From an uncultured Pseudomonadota bacterium (lineage in GTDB: Bacteria > Pseudomonadota > Gammaproteobacteria > Steroidobacterales > Steroidobacteraceae): DNA of 44,316 nt. Positions 17,224 to 26,437 of the stretch are shown one piece after another. Under the pieces are notes generated by a model. The model did no database searches and was not told the DNA's origin. It was given only the letters and a program-made list of their open reading frames with translations. Each line of letters starts with the position of its first letter. The first letter of the stretch is position 1. The position numbers and the translations under genes were made by a program. The stretch lies in NCBI GenBank assembly GCA_903839465.1, contig CAIMCI010000315.1:1-44316 (forward strand), in the 5' to 3' direction.

Positions 17224-17394
17224 ATGGCCAGCAAAAGCAAGCGCCCCGCAGCCGGACCCGAGCCGGAAATGAAGGACCTGATCGGTCGCCTCAAGGCGGC
17301 GCTGAAGGCGGTCGACGACGTCCTCGCGGAATTCCGCCGGGTACGCAACGGCCCCGATCTGAAGCCGCGCGCCGGTTCGCGCAAGAAGCGCTAG
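17224..17394 (+). CDS. Small basic protein, 56 residues, unknown function
   Basis: ATG 17224 gives a short protein, MASKSKRPAAGPEPEMKDL at the N-terminus, then a predicted amphipathic helix (LIGRLKAALKAVDDVLAEF) and a lysine/arginine-rich tail ending RKKR. Both ends are basic, which could suggest nucleic-acid or membrane-surface binding, but there is no known domain. It starts 49 nt after the preceding open frame. Its TAG stop shares the CTAG tetranucleotide with the stop of the convergent DedA gene. Confidence 0.55.
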   Translation: MASKSKRPAAGPEPEMKDLIGRLKAALKAVDDVLAEFRRVRNGPDLKPRAGSRKKR

Positions 17395-18320
17395 TCGCCT
17401 GCCCTGGCGATGTTGAATCCGGCGTCTTCCCAGGCGTGAATGCCGCCTTCGAGCGGGCGCACCCGTGAAAATCCGAGCGCCTTGAGGCGCGCCGCGACAC
17501 GCGCGGCGGTCGCCTCGTTCGGACAGGCGCAGTAGACAATCACTTCGCCGTGCCCCACCACGGCCGCGTGCTGCGGTCCGAGTTCCTCGAGCGCGATCGC
17601 GCCTGGAATCATCCCTTCCCGGTCGCGGGTCGCGGCCGAACGGGCGTCGACGACCGTGGGCTCGGGATCGCGTTGCATCAGCTCCATCAGATCGGACACG
17701 CTGATGCGTGACATCTTCAGTTCGCGGAAGAAAAGATGCCGGCGCCACAGCTTGTACACCACGAAAGCACCGAGCGCGACGCCCAGGCCGACGAGACCGA
17801 GGCGGCCGAAACCCGCCAGATCGTCAAGGACGTCGCCGACCGCGTCGTGGAAGGCGACTCCGATCGCGACCCCGCTGCCGGCCCAGAGCGCCGAGCCGAC
17901 CAGGTCAAACACCGTGAAGCCAATGACCGACGCGCCGACGACCCCGGACATCGCCGTCGCCACGGCGCCGAGGGCCGGCACGAACTTCGCGACCACCAGC
18001 AGCCGGGTTCCGAAGCGCGCAAACAGGTGCTCGGTGTCGGAAATACAGGAGTCAGGGACCAGTGACAGCCGGCACATGGACTTCAGCACCCGGCTGCCCA
18101 GTCGATAGCCCGCGAGGTACCAGCCGCCATCGGCGAGCAGGCAGGCGATGATGGCGACCAGGACGATTCGGGACGGAACCGCGCCACCGTGCACCGACCA
18201 CGCGCCGGCGACGATGAGCAGGGGGTAGCTGGGGAGCGGCAACCCGATCTGCTCGATCAGCACCAGCACGAAGATGGCGTAGAGGCCGACGTGCTCCAGC
18301 CAGCCGATCAGGGTCGCCAT
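17391..18320 (-). CDS. DedA-family membrane protein fused to a C-terminal rhodanese domain
   Basis: The product is 309 residues from ATG 18320; the frame extends to 18443, but that part is proline/arginine-rich and non-native. The N-terminal 200 residues are a DedA/SNARE-associated domain with the re-entrant motif EQIGLPLPSYPLLIVAGAW and FVPALGAVATAMSG, plus several membrane helices. A final helix near 200-220 precedes a cytoplasmic rhodanese domain with cysteine C264 in YCACPNEATAARVA. DedA proteins are implicated in lipid flipping and envelope homeostasis. The fused rhodanese may handle persulfide sulfur. DedA-rhodanese fusions occur in proteobacteria. Confidence 0.87.
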   Translation of the reverse strand: MATLIGWLEHVGLYAIFVLVLIEQIGLPLPSYPLLIVAGAWSVHGGAVPSRIVLVAIIACLLADGGWYLAGYRLGSRVLKSMCRLSLVPDSCISDTEHLFARFGTRLLVVAKFVPALGAVATAMSGVVGASVIGFTVFDLVGSALWAGSGVAIGVAFHDAVGDVLDDLAGFGRLGLVGLGVALGAFVVYKLWRRHLFFRELKMSRISVSDLMELMQRDPEPTVVDARSAATRDREGMIPGAIALEELGPQHAAVVGHGEVIVYCACPNEATAARVAARLKALGFSRVRPLEGGIHAWEDAGFNIARAGD

Positions 18321-18539
18321 CGTGATTCCCCGCCGACGCCGGCCGCCACGCGGGGGCTCGGGCCGGCTGCGCGGACCGGCCGGTGCAGGCCGCGCAACCG
18401 CGTGCGCGCCAGCGTGCGGCGGCCGTCCATGTGCCATAACCACAGGGACGGTTCACGTTTTTGCAAATCCGGTCCCACAGCCGTCGCCGTTTCGATAACA
18501 GTAGGTTGTCCGAAATATAAGAACATTGGCTAGGGTCCC

Positions 18540-20822
18540 ATGAACACGACGCAGGTATCGTCCGCGCGCGGCACGGCTGCATCTCCGGTGTCGACGCCCG
18601 CGGCCTACGGTCAGCTGTTGCGAACGCTGCTGCCGGCGGCGGAATTTCTCGTCCTTCTGCGCGACTCCCCCGAGCCGCTTTGCGACCACGCGGCGCACGG
18701 CCGGGACGAACTCCGTGCGGCGGCCGGCGCCGCCCTCGGCGCGCCGCCGGCTGCGCCCTATGCGATCACGGCCGAGCGCGTCGGCCTCACCCCGGCCGGC
18801 CTCTCGGTCAATGCCTTCCGCCTGCACGATCGGACCGGAGGCGTCTGCGCCGCCGTCGCCGTCGGTCATGCCAGCTTCTTCGGCGAACGCCCCCTGGCGG
18901 ACCTCGACCAGATCGTCCGGCCCGCTCTCGACTGTCTCGCGCGCGACCTCGCGCTGTCGGCCACACTGGGCATTGCGCCGACGGCCGTGCCGGAACCTCG
19001 CTCCGGCATTCCGCTGCTGCTCCAGGTTGCCGAGCAGGAACGAGGCCTCGTCTGCCAGCGCTTCGAGCTCGCCCAGTTCGTTGAAAGTGCACTGCATCAA
19101 TTGCCGTGCACCGTGGCTTCTTTGATCGTACCGGAAAAAAGTATCGCGATCCTGCGCCGCCGCAACGATACCAACCCGCGGGCAGTGTCGGGCCTCGTCA
19201 CGCGCAGTCACCGCCATCTGCTCAACTGGGCGGTGGAACAGGGCCGGCCCCTGGTCGTCAACGGATCGACCGGCGCCGGGCACCTGCCGGGATGCCAGGT
19301 CCTGTCCGTGCGGGTGCGCAATGCCAGTGGCCGCCCGATCGGCTTCCTGGCGTTTTTCAACGAAGCCGATGCCCGCTCTTACGCGGATTCGGACGTGCGC
19401 CTGGCCGAGGCGCTTGCCGACCGGACCGAGAACATCCTGCAGTGCAATTACGACAACCTGACCGGCCTGTCATCGAGATCCGCCTTTGAGCGCGATGCCG
19501 CGGCGATGCTGAGCGAGCTGACCCGGCCCGGGGCCGGCGCGCCGTGCTCGGCCATTTACTTCGACATCGATGGCATGGGGATCATCAACGAGCAGTGCAG
19601 CATGATTGTCGGCGATGCCGTCATCCGCGACGTCGCGGACACGATCAGGCGCAGCCTGCCGCGCACCGCCCTGACCGCGCGCCTGTCCGGCGATCGCTTT
19701 GCGGCGCTCCTGCCGGGCTGCGCTGCCGATCGTGCAACCGAGATGGCCCGGTCCGTCCGCGCGGCGGTCGGCGACATCACCGCCGTCGGCGCGTCCGTGC
19801 CGTTCCGGATCTCGGTCTCCCTCGGCGTGGCCGAGATCCAGGCGGGATCCCCCGAGCCCCTCGCCCATGGCCTGGCGCTCGCCGAGCGCCTCAGCAAGCG
19901 AGCGAAGTCCGGCGGCACGAGTCGCTCCGCCACCGTCCCGGAGCCGGCAAACCCCGGTCCGGCCGGCACCCACCCACCGCCGGCTACGACGACGATGGCG
20001 GTGTCAGACATCCTCGCCTGGCTGAAGGACGGTCGATTCGAGCTGCACGCACAACCCATCCTGGCGCTCGGGATCGCGACACCGGTGCCGCGCTACGAAA
20101 TCCTGCTGCGTGGCCTCAGTCCCGACAACCGGGCCGTCATGCCTGGCAAGCTGCTCGAAGGAGCCGCGGCGCACGGGCTCATTTCCGCGATCGACGGCTG
20201 GGTCATCGAACGGGCCTTTCGCGAACTGTCCACAAGGCTCGAGGAACTGAAGAGCCGGTCCGCGCTGTTCTCGATCAACCTGTCGCGGCAGTCGCTCGCC
20301 AGCGATACGATTCCCGACCTCATCGACCGCGCGTGGCGGCGTACGGGGATCCCCGCCGACCGCCTCTGTTTCGAGGTCGCCGAGAGCAGCGTCGCGACGG
20401 ATCCGCAACGGGCCGTCCGCGTAATGCATCGACTGCGGCGCACCGGCTTCGGCGTGGCGCTCGATGACGCGGGTTCACAGGCCCTGACACCCACCCAGAT
20501 CACCGCTCTGCCGCTCAGCCTGCTGAAGATTGATGGCGGCCTTGTTCGCGCCGCGCAGGTCGACCCGCAGGCAGCGAGCACCATCCGCAACCTCGTCACC
20601 CTCGCGCACACATTGAAAGCCCAGTGCGTCGCCGTGGCCGTCGAGTCTGACGATCTGCGCCACCTGATGACGCGCTCGGGCATTGAATACGGGCAGGGCT
20701 TCGCGATCGGCAGGCCCGTGCCGCTGGTCAGCGTCCTCGAATCCGTCGCCATGTTCGACGAAGCGCAGCGACGCGGCAGCACTCCCCGCAGCAGGCCCGG
20801 TGCCCGGCTGTTCCGTCGCTAG
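18540..20822 (+). CDS. Degenerate GGDEF-EAL protein, probable cyclic-di-GMP receptor or scaffold
   Basis: This 760-residue protein has an N-terminal region of unclear fold, a GAF-like part (about 160-300), a GGDEF domain (305-455), a proline-rich linker (465-485) and an EAL domain (490-745). The GGDEF motif reads SGDRF (383-387), so cyclase activity is unlikely. In the EAL domain the signature is EIL (520-522), and N, E, DD (642-643), K663 and Q of QGF are kept. The catalytic glutamate of the AEGVE loop is replaced by V699. A phosphodiesterase would need that residue. The protein may instead bind cyclic-di-GMP. A -10-like TATAAG (18516-18521) lies just upstream. Confidence 0.86.
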   Translation: MNTTQVSSARGTAASPVSTPAAYGQLLRTLLPAAEFLVLLRDSPEPLCDHAAHGRDELRAAAGAALGAPPAAPYAITAERVGLTPAGLSVNAFRLHDRTGGVCAAVAVGHASFFGERPLADLDQIVRPALDCLARDLALSATLGIAPTAVPEPRSGIPLLLQVAEQERGLVCQRFELAQFVESALHQLPCTVASLIVPEKSIAILRRRNDTNPRAVSGLVTRSHRHLLNWAVEQGRPLVVNGSTGAGHLPGCQVLSVRVRNASGRPIGFLAFFNEADARSYADSDVRLAEALADRTENILQCNYDNLTGLSSRSAFERDAAAMLSELTRPGAGAPCSAIYFDIDGMGIINEQCSMIVGDAVIRDVADTIRRSLPRTALTARLSGDRFAALLPGCAADRATEMARSVRAAVGDITAVGASVPFRISVSLGVAEIQAGSPEPLAHGLALAERLSKRAKSGGTSRSATVPEPANPGPAGTHPPPATTTMAVSDILAWLKDGRFELHAQPILALGIATPVPRYEILLRGLSPDNRAVMPGKLLEGAAAHGLISAIDGWVIERAFRELSTRLEELKSRSALFSINLSRQSLASDTIPDLIDRAWRRTGIPADRLCFEVAESSVATDPQRAVRVMHRLRRTGFGVALDDAGSQALTPTQITALPLSLLKIDGGLVRAAQVDPQAASTIRNLVTLAHTLKAQCVAVAVESDDLRHLMTRSGIEYGQGFAIGRPVPLVSVLESVAMFDEAQRRGSTPRSRPGARLFRR

Positions 20823-20931
20823 GGTACGGCACGGCATTTGCTGCATCGCAAAATGCGGCCCCTGCCGTCGGCCAATTGCGCCGGCCGGCGGAAGCAGGGA
20901 TCCTGCGCACTTGCCAGAAGGGAGCCGTCCG

Positions 20932-23900
20932 ATGCGCGCATTCAGTCAGTCGCTTTGGCCAGTCATCGCTGCCGCCGTCCTGGCGGGCCAGTCCGCTCAG
21001 GCCATCTCCGCCGCGACGCCGACGGGAACGACCGACCCGCGCGCAGACGCCACCGCTGACATCAATACGCCGCGTGCTGACGCGCAGACCGTGACGTTCG
21101 ATGCCACCGAGGGCACGTGGATGTCGGTCGACGTCAGTCCGGATGGCAAGACACTGGTGTTTGACCTGCTGGGCGACATCTATTCGGTGCCCGTCGGCGG
21201 TGGCACGGCCACGGCGCTGACGTCAGGTCCGGCCTTCGACAGTCATCCCCGCTATTCACCGGACGGGAAGGCGATTGCGTTCACCAGCGACCGCGGCGGC
21301 CTGAACAATATCTGGCTGATGGACGCGGACGGTACCCATCCGCGTCCTGCGACCGAGGAAAAGGACGCGTACGTCCGCAGCGCCACCTGGACTCCCGACG
21401 GCCGTTACCTGATTGCCCGCAAGGAAGAAGCCCGGCGCGGCGGAATCCCGCCGGTTGAACTGTGGGTCTACCACCGCGATGGCGGCAGCGGTACCAAGCT
21501 GACCTCCGCGGACGACCATCAGAATGCCGCGGGCGCGGTGGCAAGCCGTGATGGCAGGTGGATCTACTTTGCCGCGCGCGACCGCAAGTTCAGCTACATC
21601 GCCGACATGCGCGACGGACTCTGGCAGATCTGGCGCTACGACCGCGAGCGTGGCGAAAGCCTGCCGATCACCTCGGGGTTCGGCGGGGCGATGCGTCCCG
21701 CGCTGTCACCGGACGACAAGACTCTCGTCTTTGTCTCGCGTCGCGATGACGAGTCCGTCCTCGTCGCCCGCGACCTGGCTTCCGGCGCCGAGCGGATCCT
21801 GTTGCGGAACGTGACGCGCGACGAAGCCGAAGGCTTCGCGCAGATGGACCTCTGGCCGAACTACGCCTTCACCCCGGACGGGAAGTCCCTGATCTTCGCC
21901 AACCACGGCCGGATTACCCGGCTCGACCTCGCCGGCGGTCCGCCGACGACGATTCCGTTCCTGGCCCACGTTTCCCAGTCGCTGGCACCGCGCGTCGCCT
22001 GGCAGGAGAAGGTCGAGGACGGCCCCGTCCAGGCGCGAATCCTGCGCTGGATCCACGAGACGCCGGACGGCAGCGGGCTGGTTTTCGAAGCCTTTGGCCG
22101 CTTGTGGCGCCAGGACCTGAGCGCCGGTCGAACCCAGGGCGCGCCCCGGCACCTGACGCCGGATGCCGGCGCCGTCGCCCCGCGCGAATATGCCCCGGCC
22201 AGTTCGCCCGACGGCAAATCCATCGCGTACGTCTCGTGGTCCGATACGAGCGGCGGCGACCTGTGGCGGGTCGCCAGCCACGGCGGCACGCCGGCACGCC
22301 TGACGCGGGTCTCGGGCCATTACACGAACCCGGTGTGGTCGCCGGACGGCACGAGGATCGCGCTGATCCGGGGTTCCGGTCTCGAATATCGCGGCCGGCA
22401 GCCCGAAGACGAGGCGCATTTCGAGATCGTCGTGGTCGATTCCCGGGGCGGCGCGCCGCAACGGGTCACGACAGTCAAGGCCGGCAACGGCATGCAGTTT
22501 CATCCGGTCGTGTCGTGGAGCACAGACGGGTCGCGCCTCTACTACGCGGAACCGGTCGACCCGAAAAAGCCGACGGACGATCCCAAGAACGACCTGGTCT
22601 CGATTCGACTCGACGGAACCGACGCGCGCCATATCCTGCGCTTTCCTGCCGTTGACGAGATTCTGCCGTCGGCCGACGGCCAGTGGATCGTCTTCACCTC
22701 GAGGGACAACGTCTACCTGACGGCATTTCCCGGCGTGGCGACGAAGGAACCGCCGGAGGTCAGCCTCAAGGACGGTGTGGTTCCGGTGTACAGGCTCTCG
22801 GAGGACGCCGGAACCTACGCCGCCTGGAGCGAACACGGCACAATTCTGACCTGGGCGCTCGGCGACACGTTCTACCGCCTGCCGGTCCGGCAGGCGCTGG
22901 AGTTCGCCGCCGAACGGAAGCGGGCGAACGACTCCAAGCCAAAGCCCACCGGCGTCACCGACGCGCCGGCGAAGACTGCCGACGAGCGGCGCGTCGCCCC
23001 GGCCCAGACGATCAAGGTATCGCTGACGGCCCCGCGCGCGACTCCGCGAGGATCCGTCCTCTTCCAGGGTGCTCGCATCATCTCGATGGTCGGCGACGAG
23101 GTCATCGAGCGGGCGGACCTGCTCGTGACGGACAACCGGATCGCGGCGGTCGGCCCGGCCGGTACGGTGCCGGCTCCCGCCGGCGCTCTTCGCATCGATG
23201 CCTCGGGCAAGACGATCATCCCCGGACTGATCGATACGCACGCCCACCTGCACTACTCGTCGTACGAGATCTTTCCGGAAGCGAAGTGGGAGTACCTTGC
23301 CAACCTGGCCTACGGAGTCACGACGGTTTACGACCCGTCGGCGCCGAGTCTCGACGTCTTTTCCCAGGCGGAATCGGTCGCCGCGGGCCAGATGACCGGG
23401 CCACGGGTCTACTCGTCCGGCGCCGTCCTCTATGGCGGCCAGCAGGAAGATATCTACGCCGAGGTAAACAGTCTCGACGACGCCCGCCACCAGGTCCGGC
23501 GCATGCAGGCCTATGGCGCACGGATGATCAAGGTCTACCAGCAGCCGAAGCGCTCGCAGCGCCTGTGGTTTGCCGAGGCGTGCCGGGAACTGCATATGCT
23601 CCTGACCGCCGAGGGTGCCGGGGAACTCGACACGGACCTGACGATGGCGGTCGACGGGTACACCGCCTGGGAGCACGCGCTCCCGGTCGAGCTGGGCGCC
23701 GACAGCGTCGAGCTGCTCGCGCGTTCGGGAACCTTCTACACACCAACGCTGCTCGTTGCCTACGGCGGACCCTGGGGGGAACTCTACTACTGGCAGACCG
23801 CCAATCCGCACGATGACGCCAAGCTCAATCGCTTCGTGCCCCATGACGGAATCGACCGCATGGCGCGCCGCCATCCCTGGATCGCGCTGAACGAGTACAG

Positions 23901-24309
23901 TTTTCCCGAAGTTGCCCACGGTGCGGCGCGCATTCTGCGGGCGGGTGGCAACGTCAGCCTCGGTGCGCACGGCCAGTTGCAGGGCCTCGGGCCGCACTGG
24001 GAGCTCTGGGCGATGGCCGGTGAGGGCGCGATGACCCCCCATTACGCGATGACGCCCATGGAGGCTCTCCGCGCATCGACTCTGCTGGCTGCCGACAAGC
24101 TGGGATTCCGCCCGGACCTCGGCTCGATCGAGGCGGGCAAGCTCGCGGACTTCGTCGTGCTGGACGCCAACCCGCTGGAGGATATCCACAATTCGACGAA
24201 GAGCCGCTGGGTCGTGAAGAACGGCGAGGTCTGGGACGCAACCGATCTCCACCGGCTATGGCCCACCCCGCTGACGCCGAAGCCGATGAAACCGCAGCCA
24301 CGGACCTAG
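20932..24309 (+). CDS. Exported TolB-like beta-propeller / amidohydrolase fusion
   Basis: ATG 20932 follows AAGGGAG by seven nt and gives 1125 residues with a signal peptide (SLWPVIAAAVLAGQSAQA). Residues 50-660 form WD40/PD40 TolB-type repeats, recognised by recurring SPDGK phrases (SPDGKTLVFD, SPDGKAIAFTSD, SPDGKSIAYVSW). A lysine/proline-rich linker near 665-700 leads into an amidohydrolase domain. There the metal motif HAH lies at 770 and 772 (DTHAHLHY), and GAHGQLQGLG and EAGKLADFVVLDANPL follow. Proteins of this architecture are exported metallohydrolases, possibly peptidase-like. The substrate is unknown. It stands alone, flanked by the GGDEF-EAL gene and a convergent histidine kinase. 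Confidence 0.88.
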   Translation: MRAFSQSLWPVIAAAVLAGQSAQAISAATPTGTTDPRADATADINTPRADAQTVTFDATEGTWMSVDVSPDGKTLVFDLLGDIYSVPVGGGTATALTSGPAFDSHPRYSPDGKAIAFTSDRGGLNNIWLMDADGTHPRPATEEKDAYVRSATWTPDGRYLIARKEEARRGGIPPVELWVYHRDGGSGTKLTSADDHQNAAGAVASRDGRWIYFAARDRKFSYIADMRDGLWQIWRYDRERGESLPITSGFGGAMRPALSPDDKTLVFVSRRDDESVLVARDLASGAERILLRNVTRDEAEGFAQMDLWPNYAFTPDGKSLIFANHGRITRLDLAGGPPTTIPFLAHVSQSLAPRVAWQEKVEDGPVQARILRWIHETPDGSGLVFEAFGRLWRQDLSAGRTQGAPRHLTPDAGAVAPREYAPASSPDGKSIAYVSWSDTSGGDLWRVASHGGTPARLTRVSGHYTNPVWSPDGTRIALIRGSGLEYRGRQPEDEAHFEIVVVDSRGGAPQRVTTVKAGNGMQFHPVVSWSTDGSRLYYAEPVDPKKPTDDPKNDLVSIRLDGTDARHILRFPAVDEILPSADGQWIVFTSRDNVYLTAFPGVATKEPPEVSLKDGVVPVYRLSEDAGTYAAWSEHGTILTWALGDTFYRLPVRQALEFAAERKRANDSKPKPTGVTDAPAKTADERRVAPAQTIKVSLTAPRATPRGSVLFQGARIISMVGDEVIERADLLVTDNRIAAVGPAGTVPAPAGALRIDASGKTIIPGLIDTHAHLHYSSYEIFPEAKWEYLANLAYGVTTVYDPSAPSLDVFSQAESVAAGQMTGPRVYSSGAVLYGGQQEDIYAEVNSLDDARHQVRRMQAYGARMIKVYQQPKRSQRLWFAEACRELHMLLTAEGAGELDTDLTMAVDGYTAWEHALPVELGADSVELLARSGTFYTPTLLVAYGGPWGELYYWQTANPHDDAKLNRFVPHDGIDRMARRHPWIALNEYSFPEVAHGAARILRAGGNVSLGAHGQLQGLGPHWELWAMAGEGAMTPHYAMTPMEALRASTLLAADKLGFRPDLGSIEAGKLADFVVLDANPLEDIHNSTKSRWVVKNGEVWDATDLHRLWPTPLTPKPMKPQPRT

Positions 24310-24358
24310 GTCCGGCGCGCGCGCATCCTCCGGTATGGCCGCGTCCGGGAGGAACCGG

Positions 24359-26437
24359 TCACGGCCGCTCCTGGCGCAGGTGCCGAAGCGGCACGGTCAG
24401 GCAGATGCACGTACCTCCGGCGTCGAGCGAATCGACGGTCAGGTTGCCGCGGATCATGTGCGCACGGTACTGCATGAGCTGCAGGCCGATCCCGGCAGGC
24501 TGCAGCGGCTGCCTCGTGATCCCCCGGCCGTCGTCGGCCACCGACAGGACGAGATGTTCGTCCTCAACGGCACAGGTGACGCTGACCGTGCGGCCCCCGC
24601 TGTGCCGGATGGCGTTGCGCACCGCTTCGTGAGCGATGCGGTACACGTGGTCCGCCGCGACGTCGTCGATAGTCCGGCTCTCCACGTTGGCGTCGATTTC
24701 CAGCAGCACCTCCAGGGGGCCGTTTTCGTCGAGCACGAGGCGCTGCAGCGCATAGCTCAGCGATCCCCTGACGACCTGCAGCGGTGACAGTCCGCGCGCG
24801 AGAGCGCGTATGCCGCCAATGGCCCCGTTGAGCTGGCGAATGACTCCTTCGAGCTGGCTGCGCTGCGACTCCGCGCCAGAAGACCGGCCGGTGGCGGCGC
24901 CCTGCAGCAGCATCGCAATGCCGACAAGCTCCTGTCCGACACCATCATGGATGTCCGCAGCCAGGCGTACCCGCTCCCTCGTGGCTACGTTCAGAACTTC
25001 CCGCTCCAGCGCCCGCTGGCCGGTGACATCGGCTATCGTCACGGTGAGACCGCCGATCAGGGCGCTGTCGAGCTGGTTCAATCCCGAGACATGAACCGTC
25101 CGGGCCGCGTTGGCCTCGCCGTCGAGGGTCATTTCCAGCGCGGCGCTTCGCGACGGCGTTTCCAGCAGCTCGTTGAGAAAGCCAGCCAGCGCCGCCTCGT
25201 GGTCGCGGCCCATCAGCCTGACGAAGGGCATGCCCTGTAGTGCGCTGGCCGATACGCCGACGACGGCGCTGGCGGCTGCGCTGGCGAACCGCACTATCCC
25301 GTCGCCATGGACAATGAGAATCAGGTCCTTCGATTGTCGAACGAGTTCGGCAAGACGCAGATCCGCCTCGCGGATGGCGAGCGCACGGTTCAGTTCAGCA
25401 AGCTCCCGGCGCACACTCGTCTGCCGGGTGACGATCAGCACCATGCAGGAGACGACCAGACCGAGCAGCAACCAGGAGTCGGTTGCCCGGTGCGCGGTGA
25501 AGGCGCCGGCGACGAGCAGAATCGCCAGCAGCGTCGCGACCGCCGGAAGGAAGCTATGCGCGGCGCGCTCGGTCCCGTGCACGGGGTTGGCGCGCGGGAA
25601 GTCCGCGGTGTGCGGAGGCACCGCTGCGGCGGCCGACACTATCATCGTGAAGCACAGCGTGTCACCCACGTTGTCGACCAGAGCAAAGCGCGATCCGTCG
25701 GCAATGAACCCGGTCAGCCAGGGGACCTCCCAGACCGCATCGATGAGCCCCGCTGCCACCAGCCACAGCAGCGCGGGGCAAGCCCCCAGGCTGGGCATCT
25801 GCATGCACATCATGGCGGCCATCGCCATCAGCGTGTTGAAGAGGAGCGCATACCCGAGCGTGAAGAACAGGTCCGTGTGCAGATTGCCGTTGGCTCGTAT
25901 CGGCTCGAGCAGCACCGCCCAGAATGCCACCAGCAGCGTCGCGACAATGATCCCCGTGTCGGTCCAGAACCTCTGGCTGCGGAAGGACCCGCCGAGGTAG
26001 CGATAGGACGCGCAGAAGATCGTGGCATACACAAGGTAGCCGGCCATGTAGAGCAGGTCCGTGACCAGCAGGCCGGGCTCCTTGCCAAGCGGTCGCCAGA
26101 CGTTGAAGCAGACATTGGCCGCAAAGACGATCAGCGCGTAAACGCCGGCCAGCGCGGCAACGGTGCGCGCTTGGCCGGAGAGGCGCGATGACTGGCGCGC
26201 CAGAGCGGCGCACACCGCCATCGCAACGACCTGCAGCGGCGTCGCCTCCCAATCGGCGAGCGCGCCCGTCCGCGGCCCGCCGCCGGAGAAGAGCAGCACG
26301 GCCACCACCGTCGCGGTATAGAGCCAGCAGGCCACGGCGATCCACCGGAGCGTGCTGGCCTCTGTCGGTCTGGCGTGGGCGGCTATGTCGATTGCCTCTC
26401 GGACCCCGTCGCTATTCCACCGGGTCGCGTCGGCCAC
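24359..26437 (-). CDS. Orphan membrane sensor histidine kinase (NarL/DesK type)
   Basis: The frame gives 692 residues from GTG 26437; no strong ribosome site is seen, so the start is provisional. About ten hydrophobic segments span residues 30-340. A PAS-like domain (about 360-475) follows, then a HisKA_3 dimerisation domain with the phospho-acceptor H497 (ADIHDGVGQELVGIAM). The HATPase_c domain contains HEAVRNAIRHSG, VADDGRGI and GIGLQLMQYRA. HisKA_3 kinases phosphorylate LuxR/NarL-type regulators, but no response regulator is found beside the gene. The signal sensed by the membrane part is unknown. Confidence 0.88.
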   Translation of the reverse strand: MADATRWNSDGVREAIDIAAHARPTEASTLRWIAVACWLYTATVVAVLLFSGGGPRTGALADWEATPLQVVAMAVCAALARQSSRLSGQARTVAALAGVYALIVFAANVCFNVWRPLGKEPGLLVTDLLYMAGYLVYATIFCASYRYLGGSFRSQRFWTDTGIIVATLLVAFWAVLLEPIRANGNLHTDLFFTLGYALLFNTLMAMAAMMCMQMPSLGACPALLWLVAAGLIDAVWEVPWLTGFIADGSRFALVDNVGDTLCFTMIVSAAAAVPPHTADFPRANPVHGTERAAHSFLPAVATLLAILLVAGAFTAHRATDSWLLLGLVVSCMVLIVTRQTSVRRELAELNRALAIREADLRLAELVRQSKDLILIVHGDGIVRFASAAASAVVGVSASALQGMPFVRLMGRDHEAALAGFLNELLETPSRSAALEMTLDGEANAARTVHVSGLNQLDSALIGGLTVTIADVTGQRALEREVLNVATRERVRLAADIHDGVGQELVGIAMLLQGAATGRSSGAESQRSQLEGVIRQLNGAIGGIRALARGLSPLQVVRGSLSYALQRLVLDENGPLEVLLEIDANVESRTIDDVAADHVYRIAHEAVRNAIRHSGGRTVSVTCAVEDEHLVLSVADDGRGITRQPLQPAGIGLQLMQYRAHMIRGNLTVDSLDAGGTCICLTVPLRHLRQERP

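Noticed and set aside
20832-20855. Imperfect hairpin GCATTTGC...GCAAAATGC as a terminator of the GGDEF-EAL gene
   Set aside because: The stem has a bulge and no T-run follows, so evidence for termination is too weak.
21706-24252. 848-codon open frame on the minus strand
   Set aside because: It is antisense to the propeller-amidohydrolase gene; the sense frame has recognisable repeats and metal motifs, and the antisense product is arginine/aspartate-rich with no domain.
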